Shown: positions 17,740 to 26,720 of the stretch, piece after piece
Numbering within the stretch: the first letter of the stretch is position 1
Layout of the letters: every line of letters starts with the position of its first letter
Origin: Streptomyces canus
GTDB taxonomy: Bacteria > Actinomycetota > Actinomycetes > Streptomycetales > Streptomycetaceae
Direction of reading: 5' to 3'
DNA: 64,000 nt
NCBI RefSeq assembly: GCF_041435015.1
Contig: NZ_CP107989.1
Location: forward strand, 9,610,001 to 9,674,000
The notes under the pieces: generated by a model
The model's database searches: none
What the model saw: the letters and a program-made list of their open reading frames with translations, nothing else
Told to the model about the DNA's origin: nothing
Made by a program: the position numbers and the translations under genes

Positions 17740-18633
17740 TCAGCCCTTGAGCGCGCCGCCGAGCGCGAAGCCGCCGCCGAGTTTGCGGGCCAGCAGCAGG
17801 TAGAGCATCACCACGGGCAGCGAATAGAGGAGCGAGAACGCCGACAACTGCCCGTACTGCGTCTGGTCGTGGGCGGAGAGGAAGGTGAACACGCTGACGG
17901 ACGCGGGGAGTTTCTCCGGGGACAGCAGCAGGATGAAGGGGACGAAGAAGTTCCCCCACATGCCGATGAACGTGAAGATGGTGACCACGACGACACCCGG
18001 CCGCATCAGCGGCAGCACCACCCGCCACAGCACCTGCATGGTGTTCGCTCCGTCGCTCCGGGCGGCCTCCTCCAGGACGATCGGCACGCCGTCCATGAAG
18101 TTCTTCATCAGCCAGATCCCGAACGGCAGCGCGGACGCGGCCAGGAACAGGGTCGTGCCCGGCATCGAGTCGATCAGGTTCACCTGCACGAACATGCTGT
18201 ACACGGGGATCATCACGGCGGTGATGGGCAGCCCGGTGGAGAACAGGATCGTGTAGAGGAACGGTCGGCGCACCCGGGACCGGTAGCGCGAGAGCGGGTA
18301 GGCGCACAGGACGGACGCCACCACGGTCACCGCCGTGCCGAAGCCGCACAGCAGCAGGCTGTTGAGCATCGGCCGGTAGGTGGTGTCGACGTTGAGTACC
18401 GCGTCGAAGTTGTCGAGCGTCAGCGCCGAGGGCCACGTCAGCCGGAAGGAGTTGGTGTCACTCACCGAGGCGAGCAGCATCCACAGCAGCGGCAGGACGT
18501 ACAGGACCGACACGGCGATCAGGACGAGGTTGATCGCGAGGCGACCGGGACGCACACGGCGCGGATGCCGGGCGGCGGGTGCCGGGACCGACTTCGAGAC
18601 GGGCGGAGCAGGGGGAGTGGCGACGGCGGCCAT
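17740..18633 (-). CDS. Carbohydrate ABC transporter permease (MalG type)
   Basis: 297 residues from ATG 18633, which overlaps the stop of the other permease in TGATG. Six membrane helices; the first is LAINLVLIAVSVLYVLPLLW. The EAA loop is EEAARSDGANTMQVLWRVVL followed by PLMRP, which docks the ATPase. It forms the transmembrane channel with the 18633 gene. No ATP-binding gene lies nearby, so a shared MsiK-type ATPase encoded elsewhere is likely, as is usual in Streptomyces. The open frame extends far upstream inside the other permease but is not coding there. Confidence 0.92.
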   Translation of the reverse strand: MAAVATPPAPPVSKSVPAPAARHPRRVRPGRLAINLVLIAVSVLYVLPLLWMLLASVSDTNSFRLTWPSALTLDNFDAVLNVDTTYRPMLNSLLLCGFGTAVTVVASVLCAYPLSRYRSRVRRPFLYTILFSTGLPITAVMIPVYSMFVQVNLIDSMPGTTLFLAASALPFGIWLMKNFMDGVPIVLEEAARSDGANTMQVLWRVVLPLMRPGVVVVTIFTFIGMWGNFFVPFILLLSPEKLPASVSVFTFLSAHDQTQYGQLSAFSLLYSLPVVMLYLLLARKLGGGFALGGALKG

Positions 18634-19565
18634 CAGTCGTCCTCCAGTTTCAGCAGCCGGATGTACACGACGGAGAAGAGGGCGCCGACCACCAGCAGGA
18701 CGAGGGCGATGGCGGTGCCGTAGCCGATCAGGCTGTTCTGGAAGGCCTGTTGGTACATGAAGATCGGCAGTGTCTCGCTCTTGTTGCCGGGGCCGCCGCG
18801 GGTCATGGTGTAGATCAGCCCGAAGACGGAGAGCGTCTGGAGCGTGATGAGCATCAGGTTGGTCAGGATCGAGGGCCTGATGACCGGCAGCACGACCCGC
18901 CACAACCGCTGCCAGGGTCCCGCCCCGTCCATCTCGGCGGCCTCCACCAGCTCCTGCGGTACGTCGTTGATGGCGGCGGTGAAGACCATCAGCGAGAAGG
19001 CGGTGCCGCGCCACACGTTGGCCAGGCACACCGCGAGGATCGGCATCGTGTAGAGCCAGTTCTGGTCCGGCAGATGCACCGCGTCCAGCAGCGAGTTGAG
19101 TGAGCCCTGGTCGTAGAAGAAGGCGTACATCAGATAGCCGGCGACCACCTCGGGCAGCACCCACGCGGCGATGACCACGCCGTTGACGAGGGCCCGTACC
19201 GGCTGGGTGGCCTTCTGCATCAGGACCGCGAGCGCGAGTCCGAGGGTGTTCTGCCCGATGACCGCGGAGCCGACCACGAACAGCAGGGTCAGCCACATCG
19301 CGTTCAGGAAGTCGGTGTCCTTGAACGCCCTGGTGAAGTTGTCGACACCGACGAAGTGGGTGCCGGCGGCCCCGGTGAGCTGCATGTCGGTGAACGCGTA
19401 GTACACGCAGTACGCGATCGGGCCGGCCAGGAACACCGCCAGCAGGACCACGGCAGGAACCGTCGGCAAACCGCGCAGGAGCGAGCGGACGGCGGGGGCG
19501 GGCGCCCCGCGGGACCGGCGGGGGTGACCGCCGGTCCCGGGAGGCGCCGGAGCGAGGGTGGTCAC
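18633..19565 (-). CDS. Sugar ABC transporter permease (MalF/UgpA type)
   Basis: 310 residues; GTG start 19565 overlaps the stop of the solute-binding protein (GTGA). Six membrane helices, beginning VPAVVLLAVFLAGPIAYCVY. EAA loop: VEAAEMDGAGPWQRLWRVVL followed by PVIRP. It pairs with the downstream MalG-type permease. The substrate is inferred from the co-transcribed alpha-mannosidase: mannose-containing oligosaccharides. Confidence 0.92.
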   Translation of the reverse strand: MTTLAPAPPGTGGHPRRSRGAPAPAVRSLLRGLPTVPAVVLLAVFLAGPIAYCVYYAFTDMQLTGAAGTHFVGVDNFTRAFKDTDFLNAMWLTLLFVVGSAVIGQNTLGLALAVLMQKATQPVRALVNGVVIAAWVLPEVVAGYLMYAFFYDQGSLNSLLDAVHLPDQNWLYTMPILAVCLANVWRGTAFSLMVFTAAINDVPQELVEAAEMDGAGPWQRLWRVVLPVIRPSILTNLMLITLQTLSVFGLIYTMTRGGPGNKSETLPIFMYQQAFQNSLIGYGTAIALVLLVVGALFSVVYIRLLKLEDD

Positions 19566-20941
19566 GAAGTGCCCTCCGCGGTCTTGTCGTCGCCCACCGC
19601 CGCCTTGACATCGTTATCGAAGGTCGAGGCGGCCTTGTCGACGGAGGCCTGACCGGTCGTCACGGACTCCATCGCCTTCTGGATCGCGGTCGAGACCTGG
19701 TTGTACTCGGGCAGCCCGGGCCGGTAGTGGGTGTCGGCGACCAGCTCCGTGAAGAACTTGTTGGTCGGCACCGAGTTCAGGTACGTCGGGTCGGACGCGA
19801 CGTCCGTGCGCACCGCGATGTTCGCGTTGGTCGCGTTCCACTTGGCGGCGTTGGTCTTCGTCTGGAGTGTGGTCGAAAGGAACTTCCAGGCCAGATCGGG
19901 GTTCTTGGCCTTCGCCGGGATCGACCAGGCCCAGCCGCCCGACATGCTCGTACTGCCGGGCGCCTGACCGTTCTGCGTCGGCATCGCCGCGGTGCCCATC
20001 ACCGACTGCCACTCGGTCCACGGTTTGGCCGCCGCCGAACTCCAGTTGTTGGGCATCCAGGAGCCGTCGATGTCGATCGCCAGCTTGCCCTCGGGGATGA
20101 GCTCGGTGCCCACGGCGGTCCCGAAGTTGGCGCCGAGCGCCTGTTCCTTGGCCGGGCCGAGCCCCTGGCTGTAGAGGGTGTGCACGAAGTCCAGCGCGTC
20201 CTTGAAGCCCTGGCTGCCCACGACCCACTTCTTCTGCGAGGCGTCGTAGAGCGACTTGTCGCCGGCCGGGGTGCCGTACAGGAGCATCTCGAAGCCCTGC
20301 ATGGAGGAGGCCTCGCCGCCCGCCTGGCCGGTGTAGAGGTTCAGCGGGGTGACGCCGGGCAGCTTCGCCTTGATCTTCTTGGCGGCGGCGATCACGTCGG
20401 CCCAGGTCTTCGGCTGCCAGGGCACGGCGATCCCGGCCTTCTGGAGGAGCTGCTTGTTGTACCAGATCCCGCGGGTGTCGGTGTCGTCCGGTACGGCGTA
20501 GGTCTTGCCGTCGGAGGCTCCGGTCACCGCGCCCTTGGCGGCCTTGGCGTACTGCGACCAGTCGGCCCACTTGGCGGTGTAGGTGTCCAGCGGCTTGAGG
20601 TAGCCGCCCGCGATGTCGGAGTTGATGAGCGCGGTGTCCTCGTAGACCAGGTCGGGCGCGGTCGCGGGGGAGCGCATCATGAGCTGGAGCTTGGTGTAGT
20701 AGTCGTTCTCGGACGCGGTCACCGGCACGAGGGTCACCTTGGTGCCCGGGTTGGCCTTGGTGAACTCCTTCACCATCGAGGCGAGGAAGTTGGCCTGGAG
20801 CTTGTTGGTGCTGTCCAGGTTCTGCCAGTAGACGACCTTGATGGACTTGGCCGAGCTGCCTGACGAGCCCGAACCGCAGCCGGTGGCGGCCAGGGCGGTG
20901 GCGGCGGTGAAGGCCGCGGCGGTGACGATTCTCGAGCGCAC
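19562..20941 (-). CDS. Sugar-binding lipoprotein of an ABC transporter
   Basis: 459 residues, GTG start 20941 with GGAGGAA upstream. Lipoprotein signal with lipobox LAATGC (Cys about 22), followed by a Gly/Ser linker GSGSSGSS. It then has the family 1 fold: IKVVYWQNLDSTNKLQANFL, VKEFTKANPGTKVTLVPV and aromatic residues in WSQYAKAAKG and SGGWAWSIPA for sugar stacking. It is the first gene of the operon and faces the ROK gene across 210 bp. It is anchored outside the membrane and delivers oligosaccharide to the two permeases. Confidence 0.93.
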   Translation of the reverse strand: MRSRIVTAAAFTAATALAATGCGSGSSGSSAKSIKVVYWQNLDSTNKLQANFLASMVKEFTKANPGTKVTLVPVTASENDYYTKLQLMMRSPATAPDLVYEDTALINSDIAGGYLKPLDTYTAKWADWSQYAKAAKGAVTGASDGKTYAVPDDTDTRGIWYNKQLLQKAGIAVPWQPKTWADVIAAAKKIKAKLPGVTPLNLYTGQAGGEASSMQGFEMLLYGTPAGDKSLYDASQKKWVVGSQGFKDALDFVHTLYSQGLGPAKEQALGANFGTAVGTELIPEGKLAIDIDGSWMPNNWSSAAAKPWTEWQSVMGTAAMPTQNGQAPGSTSMSGGWAWSIPAKAKNPDLAWKFLSTTLQTKTNAAKWNATNANIAVRTDVASDPTYLNSVPTNKFFTELVADTHYRPGLPEYNQVSTAIQKAMESVTTGQASVDKAASTFDNDVKAAVGDDKTAEGTS

Positions 20942-21060
20942 AGTGGTTCCTCCGGGACGCGAAACCTGAGGGAAAGCCGCGAGTTTTACGGCCTGGAGGC
21001 CAGCCAGGACGACGCGCCGTACTCTGCGCCACCCTGCGCTGATCGGCCTCGATGGCCGGA

Positions 21061-21093
21061 ATTTGATGGGCGTCAGCTAAATCCATTTGATGG
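21061..21093. promoter_or_regulatory. Possible ROK operator region
   Basis: ATTTGATGG occurs twice (21061-21069 and 21085-21093). The second copy sits in the small palindrome TCCAT-TTG-ATGGA (21082-21094). The site lies between the divergent transporter and ROK genes in an unusually AT-rich stretch. Confidence 0.5.
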
Positions 21094-21151
21094 ATGAAGT
21101 CAATGCTTCGAGTATGTAAACTTTCGCCGTGGAAGGCCGGGGGCGGCGGAT

Positions 21152-22420
21152 GTGAGGGGATCAGGTGACCGACAGGTGACGATGCTCAGCGGGACGAACC
21201 TGCCGCGGGTCGGCGGCTACAACCAGGCCGTCGTCCTGGACGCCATCCGCACCACGGGACAGGTCAGCCGGGTCGAGCTGGCCGCCCTCACCGGCCTGAC
21301 CAACCAGACCGTCTCCAACGTCGTCCGCAAGCTCCTCGAAGCGGGTCTCGTGGCCGAGTCCGGCCAGGCCCCCTCCAGCGGAGGCAAGCGCCGCACCCTG
21401 CTGACCCTCCGGGCCGACGGGGCGTGCGCGGTCGGCGTCCACCTCGACCCCGAGGCCGCAGTCATCGTGGTGGTCGACCTGGCCGGCGAGGTGATCGGCA
21501 GCCGGCGGCTGCGGCTCACCGACCCGGGCGACCCGGCCGACGTGGTGGACCGCATCGCGCGCACCACCGGGCGTCTCCTCGACCGCAGCGCCGTGGACCG
21601 CACCCGCCTGCTCGGCCTGGGCGTCGCCGCGCCCGGGCCCCTCGACGGAAGCACCGGAGCCGTGGTCTCCCCGCCGAACTTCCCCGGCTGGGGCCGCGTC
21701 CCCCTCGCGGACATGTTCGCCGACGCCACCGGCCTGCCCGTCGCCCTCGACAACGACGCCACCGCCGCGGCCATCGGTGAGCGCTGGATCGGCGGCGCGG
21801 ACCGGGCGGGCAGCTTCCTGTTCCTCTACCTCGGCACGGGCGTCGGCGCCGGCATCGTCCTCAACAACACGGTCCTGCACGGCGATTCGAGCAACGCCGG
21901 CGAGTTCGGCCACATGGCCGTGGAGCCGGGCGACCGTATCTGCCACTGCGGTGCGATGGACTGCCTCGGCCCGTATGTCAGCCCGGCCGCGATCATCGAC
22001 GACCTGCTGCGCCTGCACGGCCGAACCGCCGCCGACCGCATCGGCCTCACCGGTACGCCCGACTCCGTGCACCACGACTGGAAGGCCCTGCGCCGAGCGG
22101 CCCGCGCGGACGATCCCGACGCCTGCGACGTCGTACGGCGTGCCGCGCGCCGTATCGGCGAGGCCGCGCGCGGCGCTGCCAGCCTCCTCGACGTCAGCCG
22201 GGTCGTCCTCGGCGGCGAGGCGCTGCGCGGCATCGAGCCGATCATCCGCGAGGAGGTCGAGGCCGCCGTCAACCGCACCTCCGTCGCCCGTACGATCCGC
22301 GCGGTCGCCGTTGAGCAGAGCGTGATCGGCGAGACCGTGGGCGCGGTGGGGGCGGCGTCGCTGGTGCTGCACGGGAACTATGCGCCGGGGTGGCGGATGC
22401 TGACGGATGTGCCGGGCTGA
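21152..22420 (+). CDS. ROK-family transcriptional regulator
   Basis: 422 residues from GTG 21152; ATG 21182 (MLSGTNLPRVGGYNQAVVLD) also fits. N-terminal winged HTH: VSRVELAALTGLTNQTVSNV, VRKLLEAGLV. ROK fold: GLGVAAPGPLDGSTGAVVSP, ALDNDATAAAIGERW, YLGTGVGAGIVLN, AGEFGHMAVE and the zinc motif CHCGAMDCL. It retains kinase-like residues, but with an HTH it is expected to be a sugar-responsive repressor. It is divergent from the mannose-type ABC/GH38 operon, its likely target. Confidence 0.92.
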   Translation: MRGSGDRQVTMLSGTNLPRVGGYNQAVVLDAIRTTGQVSRVELAALTGLTNQTVSNVVRKLLEAGLVAESGQAPSSGGKRRTLLTLRADGACAVGVHLDPEAAVIVVVDLAGEVIGSRRLRLTDPGDPADVVDRIARTTGRLLDRSAVDRTRLLGLGVAAPGPLDGSTGAVVSPPNFPGWGRVPLADMFADATGLPVALDNDATAAAIGERWIGGADRAGSFLFLYLGTGVGAGIVLNNTVLHGDSSNAGEFGHMAVEPGDRICHCGAMDCLGPYVSPAAIIDDLLRLHGRTAADRIGLTGTPDSVHHDWKALRRAARADDPDACDVVRRAARRIGEAARGAASLLDVSRVVLGGEALRGIEPIIREEVEAAVNRTSVARTIRAVAVEQSVIGETVGAVGAASLVLHGNYAPGWRMLTDVPG

Positions 22421-22480
22421 AGTGGGGGCGGGGCGCGTCGAGTGGGAGGGTGCGCTGACGTCCCGTGTCCGACGTCCGGG

Positions 22481-22933
22481 TCAGTTCCGGGATTCCGGGT
22501 CCTGGGCTTCGTAGGGCCAGACATCGTCCGGGAAGACTCGCGCGAACCAATGGGGCTGGACGTCCCGAAGCTGCAGCGTTCGCCAGCGGCGTGGGTCGGC
22601 AGGTTCCGGGACCGCGACCTCGACGTCCGGGCCGTAGGCGAAGAGCCGCTCTTGGCAGACACCACAGGGCGCCAGGATCCAGTACCCGCGATCCTTGTCG
22701 GCGGCGGTCACGCACACGGACGCCACCACGCGCCGCCCCAGCTTGAAGGCCTCACAGATGGCGCCCGTCTCGTGGCAAAGGCCCACGGCACTGTTCGGTG
22801 CGTCCGGGGCGGTGCTCGTGAGGATTGCTCCGTCGTCGAGACGCAGCGCAGCGGCCCCGGACCAGTCCTGTCCGGGGAAGCGGTGGCGGGCCAGCCCGAT
22901 GGCGGCGTCCACGAGTTCCTGATCAACGGCCAT
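22481..22933 (-). CDS. Cytidine-deaminase-like enzyme
   Basis: 150 residues from ATG 22933; ATG 22948 would add five residues, and neither start has a clear ribosome site. CDA-fold zinc motifs: GLCHETGAICEA (Cys and the catalytic Glu) and APCGVCQERL (PCxxC). The spacing fits the blasticidin-S-deaminase/cytidine deaminase superfamily. The C-terminus ends with RDVQPHWFARVFPDDVW. The substrate is uncertain: free cytidine, a nucleoside antibiotic or a related base. It is a single gene transcribed away from the MMPL gene. Confidence 0.82.
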   Translation of the reverse strand: MAVDQELVDAAIGLARHRFPGQDWSGAAALRLDDGAILTSTAPDAPNSAVGLCHETGAICEAFKLGRRVVASVCVTAADKDRGYWILAPCGVCQERLFAYGPDVEVAVPEPADPRRWRTLQLRDVQPHWFARVFPDDVWPYEAQDPESRN

Positions 22934-23137
22934 GGAGAAAACGTACATCCGGCGGACACCGTCGAGGCTCAAGTCGGCCTGGTGCGTGGGCACCAGGGCA
23001 TGTGAGGGGCTGGTCCGGGTGCACCAGGGGAAGACGGCGGCGGAGGACGATGCCCGGCGGGACGCCGGAAGGAAGGGTTGGGGGCGTGCGAATCCCGCGC
23101 ATTCCCCCTGCCTGACGGTGTCTGGAGTGATCAACAG

Positions 23138-25381
23138 GTGGCTACGTTTCTTTACCGGATCGGACGGTGGGCCTTCCGGCGGCGCCGTCTCGTGGGCGGG
23201 CTGTGGCTGGGTGCCCTGCTGCTGGCCGTCGCCGCCGCCGCCCTGGCGCCGGCCGGGGAGGAAGAGGACCTCTCCATGCCCGGCACCGAGTCGCAGAAGG
23301 CGTTCGACCTGCTGGACGAGCGCTTCCCGCAGAGCAACGCCCAGGGGGCCGAGGCCCGCTTGGTGTTCCGGGCCCCTGACGGGCAGCGGGTGACGGCCAG
23401 GGAGAACAAGGCGGCCGTCGAGGACGCGCTCGGCTCGCTGGACGGGGGCGGTCAGGTCGCGTCGACCACCGACCCCTATACGACCCACGCCGTCAGCGAG
23501 GACGGCACCGTCGCCTACTCCACGATCACCTACACCGCGGACGCCGTCGACCTGACCGAACCGACGAAGAGCGCCCTCGGGGACGCCGCGAGCCGGGCCC
23601 GGGACGCGGGGCTGACCGTGGAGATCGGCGGCTCGGCCCTGGACGCGGAAGAGGAACTGGGCGGTACGACGGAGCTCATCGGCGTGGCGGTGGCGGCGGT
23701 GGTGCTGGTCCTCGCCCTCGGGTCGCTGGTCGCGGCCGGACTGTCACTGCTGACCGCGTTCACGGGCGTGGCCATCGCCTTCGGTCTGGTCTCCGCGCTG
23801 GCCGTTCCGCTGGGTCTGACGTCCACCGTCGCCATCCTGGCGCTGATGCTGGGCCTGGCGGTCGGCATCGACTACGCCCTCTTCATCACCTCCCGCTTCC
23901 GGGACGAACGCGCCCAGGGCAGCGAGCCGGAGGAGGCCGCCGGCCGGGCGGTGGGCACCGCCGGATCCGCGGTCGTCTTCGCCGGCGCGACCGTCATCAT
24001 CGCCCTGGCCGGGCTGGGGGTCGTCGGAATCCCCGAACTCACCAAGATGGGCATGGGCGGCGCGGGCGCCGTGGCCCTGGCCGTACTCGTCGCCCTGACC
24101 CTGGTCCCCGCGCTGTTCGGCTTCTTCGGTCGGCGGGTGCTGTCCCGCCGTATCCGGAAGGCCACCCGGCCGGGAAGCGAGCGCCCATACCCGGTGCCCA
24201 CCCCTGCCGGCCGGCCCGGGCTCGGCACCCGCTGGGCGCGGTTCGTGCTGCGCCGGCCGGTGGCCGTGCTGATGATCACCGGACTCGGACTCGGCACCGT
24301 CGCCCTCCCGGCGCTGAGCCTCGAACTCGGGCTGCCCGGCGACGAGTCCAAGTCGGTGCAGACCACCCAGCGCCGTGCCTACGATCTGCTGTCGGAAGGC
24401 TTCGGCCCCGGCTTCAACGGCCCGTTGACCGTGGTCGTGGACATGTCGGCGTCCGAGGACACCCGGGCCACCACGGGCCTGGTCGTCAAGACCGTTGGGG
24501 GAGTGGACGGGGTCGCGTCGGTCGGTGATCCGGTGCTCAGCCGGAGCAAGGACACGGCCGTCCTCACCGCCGTGCCGCGGACCGCGCCGAACAGCGGCGC
24601 GACCAAGGACCTGGTGCACGCGATCCGGGGCGCGGTCCCGGGCGTCGAGGCCGACACGGGCGCCGCCGTCCTGGTGACCGGCACCACCGCGATGAACATC
24701 GACATCTCCGAAGCCATGTCCGACGCCCTCGTCCCCTATCTGACCGTGGTCATCGGCTTGGCGGTGCTCCTTCTGATGGTGGTCTTCCGCTCGGTGCTGG
24801 TCCCGGTCAAGGCCGCGCTCGGCTTCCTGCTGTCGGTGGGTGCCGCATTCGGCGTCCTCGTCGCCGTCTTCCAGTGGGGCTGGGCGGCGGACCTGCTCGG
24901 TATCGAACAGACCGGACCGGTCATGTCGTTGATGCCGATTCTCATCATCGGCATAGTGTTCGGCCTCGCCATGGACTACGAGGTCTTCCTCCTCACCCGG
25001 ATGCGGGAGGCCTACGTCCATGGCGCGTCTCCCGGCGAGGCGGTCGTCAGCGGGTTCCGGCACAGCGGCCGTGTGGTGGCCGCGGCGGCGATCATCATGA
25101 TCAGTGTGTTCGCCGGATTCGTCGGGATGCACAGCCCGACCATCCAGACGATGGGGGTCGGCCTGGCCGCCGCCGTCGCCTTCGACGCCTTCGTGGTCCG
25201 GATGGCGATCGCACCGGCGGTCCTGGCACTGCTCGGCCACCGGGCCTGGTGGCTGCCTCGTATCCTGAACCGGATGCTGCCGAATGTGGATATCGAGGGT
25301 GAGGCACTGAGCGGGCATGTCCCGGCCGCCACGGCCGAGTCGGACGCACCGGTGCGGCGGCTCCCCGTCGGGCGGGACTGA
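23138..25381 (+). CDS. MMPL-family RND transporter
   Basis: 747 residues from GTG 23138 (GGAG at 23124), giving MATFLYRIGRWAFRRRRLV, the usual start of this family. Twelve membrane helices in two halves: one near residue 20, a soluble loop (about 40-170), five to six helices, then the same order again. The conserved GLAVGIDYALFITSRFRDE and GLAMDYEVFLLTRMREAY mark the two MMPL domains. It is a proton-driven exporter of lipids or drugs; the cargo is unknown. A histidine kinase gene starts 7 bp after its stop, so it is probably both controlled by and co-transcribed with that two-component system. Confidence 0.9.
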   Translation: MATFLYRIGRWAFRRRRLVGGLWLGALLLAVAAAALAPAGEEEDLSMPGTESQKAFDLLDERFPQSNAQGAEARLVFRAPDGQRVTARENKAAVEDALGSLDGGGQVASTTDPYTTHAVSEDGTVAYSTITYTADAVDLTEPTKSALGDAASRARDAGLTVEIGGSALDAEEELGGTTELIGVAVAAVVLVLALGSLVAAGLSLLTAFTGVAIAFGLVSALAVPLGLTSTVAILALMLGLAVGIDYALFITSRFRDERAQGSEPEEAAGRAVGTAGSAVVFAGATVIIALAGLGVVGIPELTKMGMGGAGAVALAVLVALTLVPALFGFFGRRVLSRRIRKATRPGSERPYPVPTPAGRPGLGTRWARFVLRRPVAVLMITGLGLGTVALPALSLELGLPGDESKSVQTTQRRAYDLLSEGFGPGFNGPLTVVVDMSASEDTRATTGLVVKTVGGVDGVASVGDPVLSRSKDTAVLTAVPRTAPNSGATKDLVHAIRGAVPGVEADTGAAVLVTGTTAMNIDISEAMSDALVPYLTVVIGLAVLLLMVVFRSVLVPVKAALGFLLSVGAAFGVLVAVFQWGWAADLLGIEQTGPVMSLMPILIIGIVFGLAMDYEVFLLTRMREAYVHGASPGEAVVSGFRHSGRVVAAAAIIMISVFAGFVGMHSPTIQTMGVGLAAAVAFDAFVVRMAIAPAVLALLGHRAWWLPRILNRMLPNVDIEGEALSGHVPAATAESDAPVRRLPVGRD

Positions 25382-25388
25382 GCCGGCC

Positions 25389-26720
25389 ATGACCAACACA
25401 GGGCGCAGTGGCCCGCGACCACGCGGCACGTGGTGGCGGGAGGGAGCGATCACGGCGACGGCGTTCGCGCTCTGTCTGCTGGGCGGCGTGGTGAAGGACG
25501 ACGGCAGCACGCTGTCACCGCCGTCCGCCGTCGCCTACTTCATCGCCGTGGTGTCCTGTGCCGTACTGCCGGTGCGGCACCGGGCGCCCCTGGCCGCCAT
25601 GGCCGTCACCACCGCGAGCGGCGTGCTGGCGCCGTTCCTGGGCCTCCTGCTCAGCCCGCTCATCGCGGCTCCCGCCGTGATCACCGCCTACTCCTACGCG
25701 CTCACCGCGCGCACCGAACGGCGTGCCGGGAGCGCGGTGGCGCTCATCTCCGCGGCGCTGCTGGTCGCCTCGACCCCCCTGTTCGGGGCCCTGTCCTGGA
25801 AGGACGCGAGCCGGGTGGGAGCGGTGGCGGCGTTCCCGCTGGTGGCCGGCGTACTCGGTCACTCGGTGCGGAACCGGCGGGCCTACCTGGCGGCCGTGGA
25901 GGAGCGGGCCCTGCGGGCCGAGCAGAGCCGGGACAGCGAGGCGAGGCGCAGAGTGGCCGAGGAACGGCTGCGTATCGCCCGTGAATTGCACGACCTCGTG
26001 GCCCATCAGATCACCCTGGCCAACGCGCAGGCCACGGTCGCAGCCCACCTCTTCGACACCCGCCCGGAGCAGACCCGCAAGAGCCTCAAGGAGCTCGTCG
26101 AGACCACCGGCGACGCGCTCGACGAACTGCGGGCCACGGTCGGTCTGCTGCGTCAGTCCGGGGACGCGGCCACGCCCGCCGAACCGGCGCCCGGCCTCTC
26201 CCGGCTTCCCACGCTCCTCGAGTCCTTCCGCCGCGCGGGTCTGGAGGTGTCGGCGCACCAGGAGGGCACGGCCAGGCCGCTGCCGCCGGGCGTGGACCTC
26301 ACCGCCTACCGCATCGTCCAGGAGGCCCTGACCAACGTGACCAAGCATGCCGGTACCCGAAGCGCCCGGGTGCGCCTCGTCTGGAACCGCGACCGCGTGA
26401 CCATCACGGTCGCCGACGACGGAGGGGGCGCCCGGACGGCATCGACCGCCGCCGCGGGGCCGAGTGCGCCCACGGCGGGGGACCGTCCGCCCGGTTACGG
26501 TCTGATCGGGATGCGTGAGCGTGCCACCGCGGTCGGGGGGCACCTCTCCGCGGCCAGGCGCCCGGAGGGCGGGTTTCTCGTCTCCGCCCACCTGCCCCTC
26601 CCGCCCGCCAAGGACGCGACGCACGGGACGGACGGAGCGACAGCCGTCGAGAACCGGATGGCCGACGCGGCGACAGGCGACGGACGGACGGGCGACGCAG
26701 AGGCCGGGGATGCGCTGTGA
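25389..26720 (+). CDS. NarL-type sensor histidine kinase
   Basis: 443 residues from ATG 25389, 7 bp after the MMPL stop. Four to five N-terminal membrane helices (about 18-150) without a large outside domain, so it is an intramembrane sensor. HisKA_3 dimerisation box: RIARELHDLVAHQITLANAQ with phospho-acceptor His201. HATPase: EALTNVTKHAG (N box), VADDGGG, GYGLIGMRERA. A Gly/Ala/Asp-rich tail follows. It phosphorylates the response regulator whose gene overlaps by 4 bp. Signals for membrane stress or MMPL cargo are plausible. Confidence 0.92.
   Translation: MTNTGRSGPRPRGTWWREGAITATAFALCLLGGVVKDDGSTLSPPSAVAYFIAVVSCAVLPVRHRAPLAAMAVTTASGVLAPFLGLLLSPLIAAPAVITAYSYALTARTERRAGSAVALISAALLVASTPLFGALSWKDASRVGAVAAFPLVAGVLGHSVRNRRAYLAAVEERALRAEQSRDSEARRRVAEERLRIARELHDLVAHQITLANAQATVAAHLFDTRPEQTRKSLKELVETTGDALDELRATVGLLRQSGDAATPAEPAPGLSRLPTLLESFRRAGLEVSAHQEGTARPLPPGVDLTAYRIVQEALTNVTKHAGTRSARVRLVWNRDRVTITVADDGGGARTASTAAAGPSAPTAGDRPPGYGLIGMRERATAVGGHLSAARRPEGGFLVSAHLPLPPAKDATHGTDGATAVENRMADAATGDGRTGDAEAGDAL

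Noticed and set aside
17740..19611. Single 623-codon permease fusion
   Set aside because: The 5' part is a shifted frame of the other permease; the real start is the ATG in the TGATG overlap at 18633.
23744..25510. 588-codon minus-strand open frame opposite the MMPL gene
   Set aside because: Asp/His/Gly/Arg-rich shadow with no recognisable domain.
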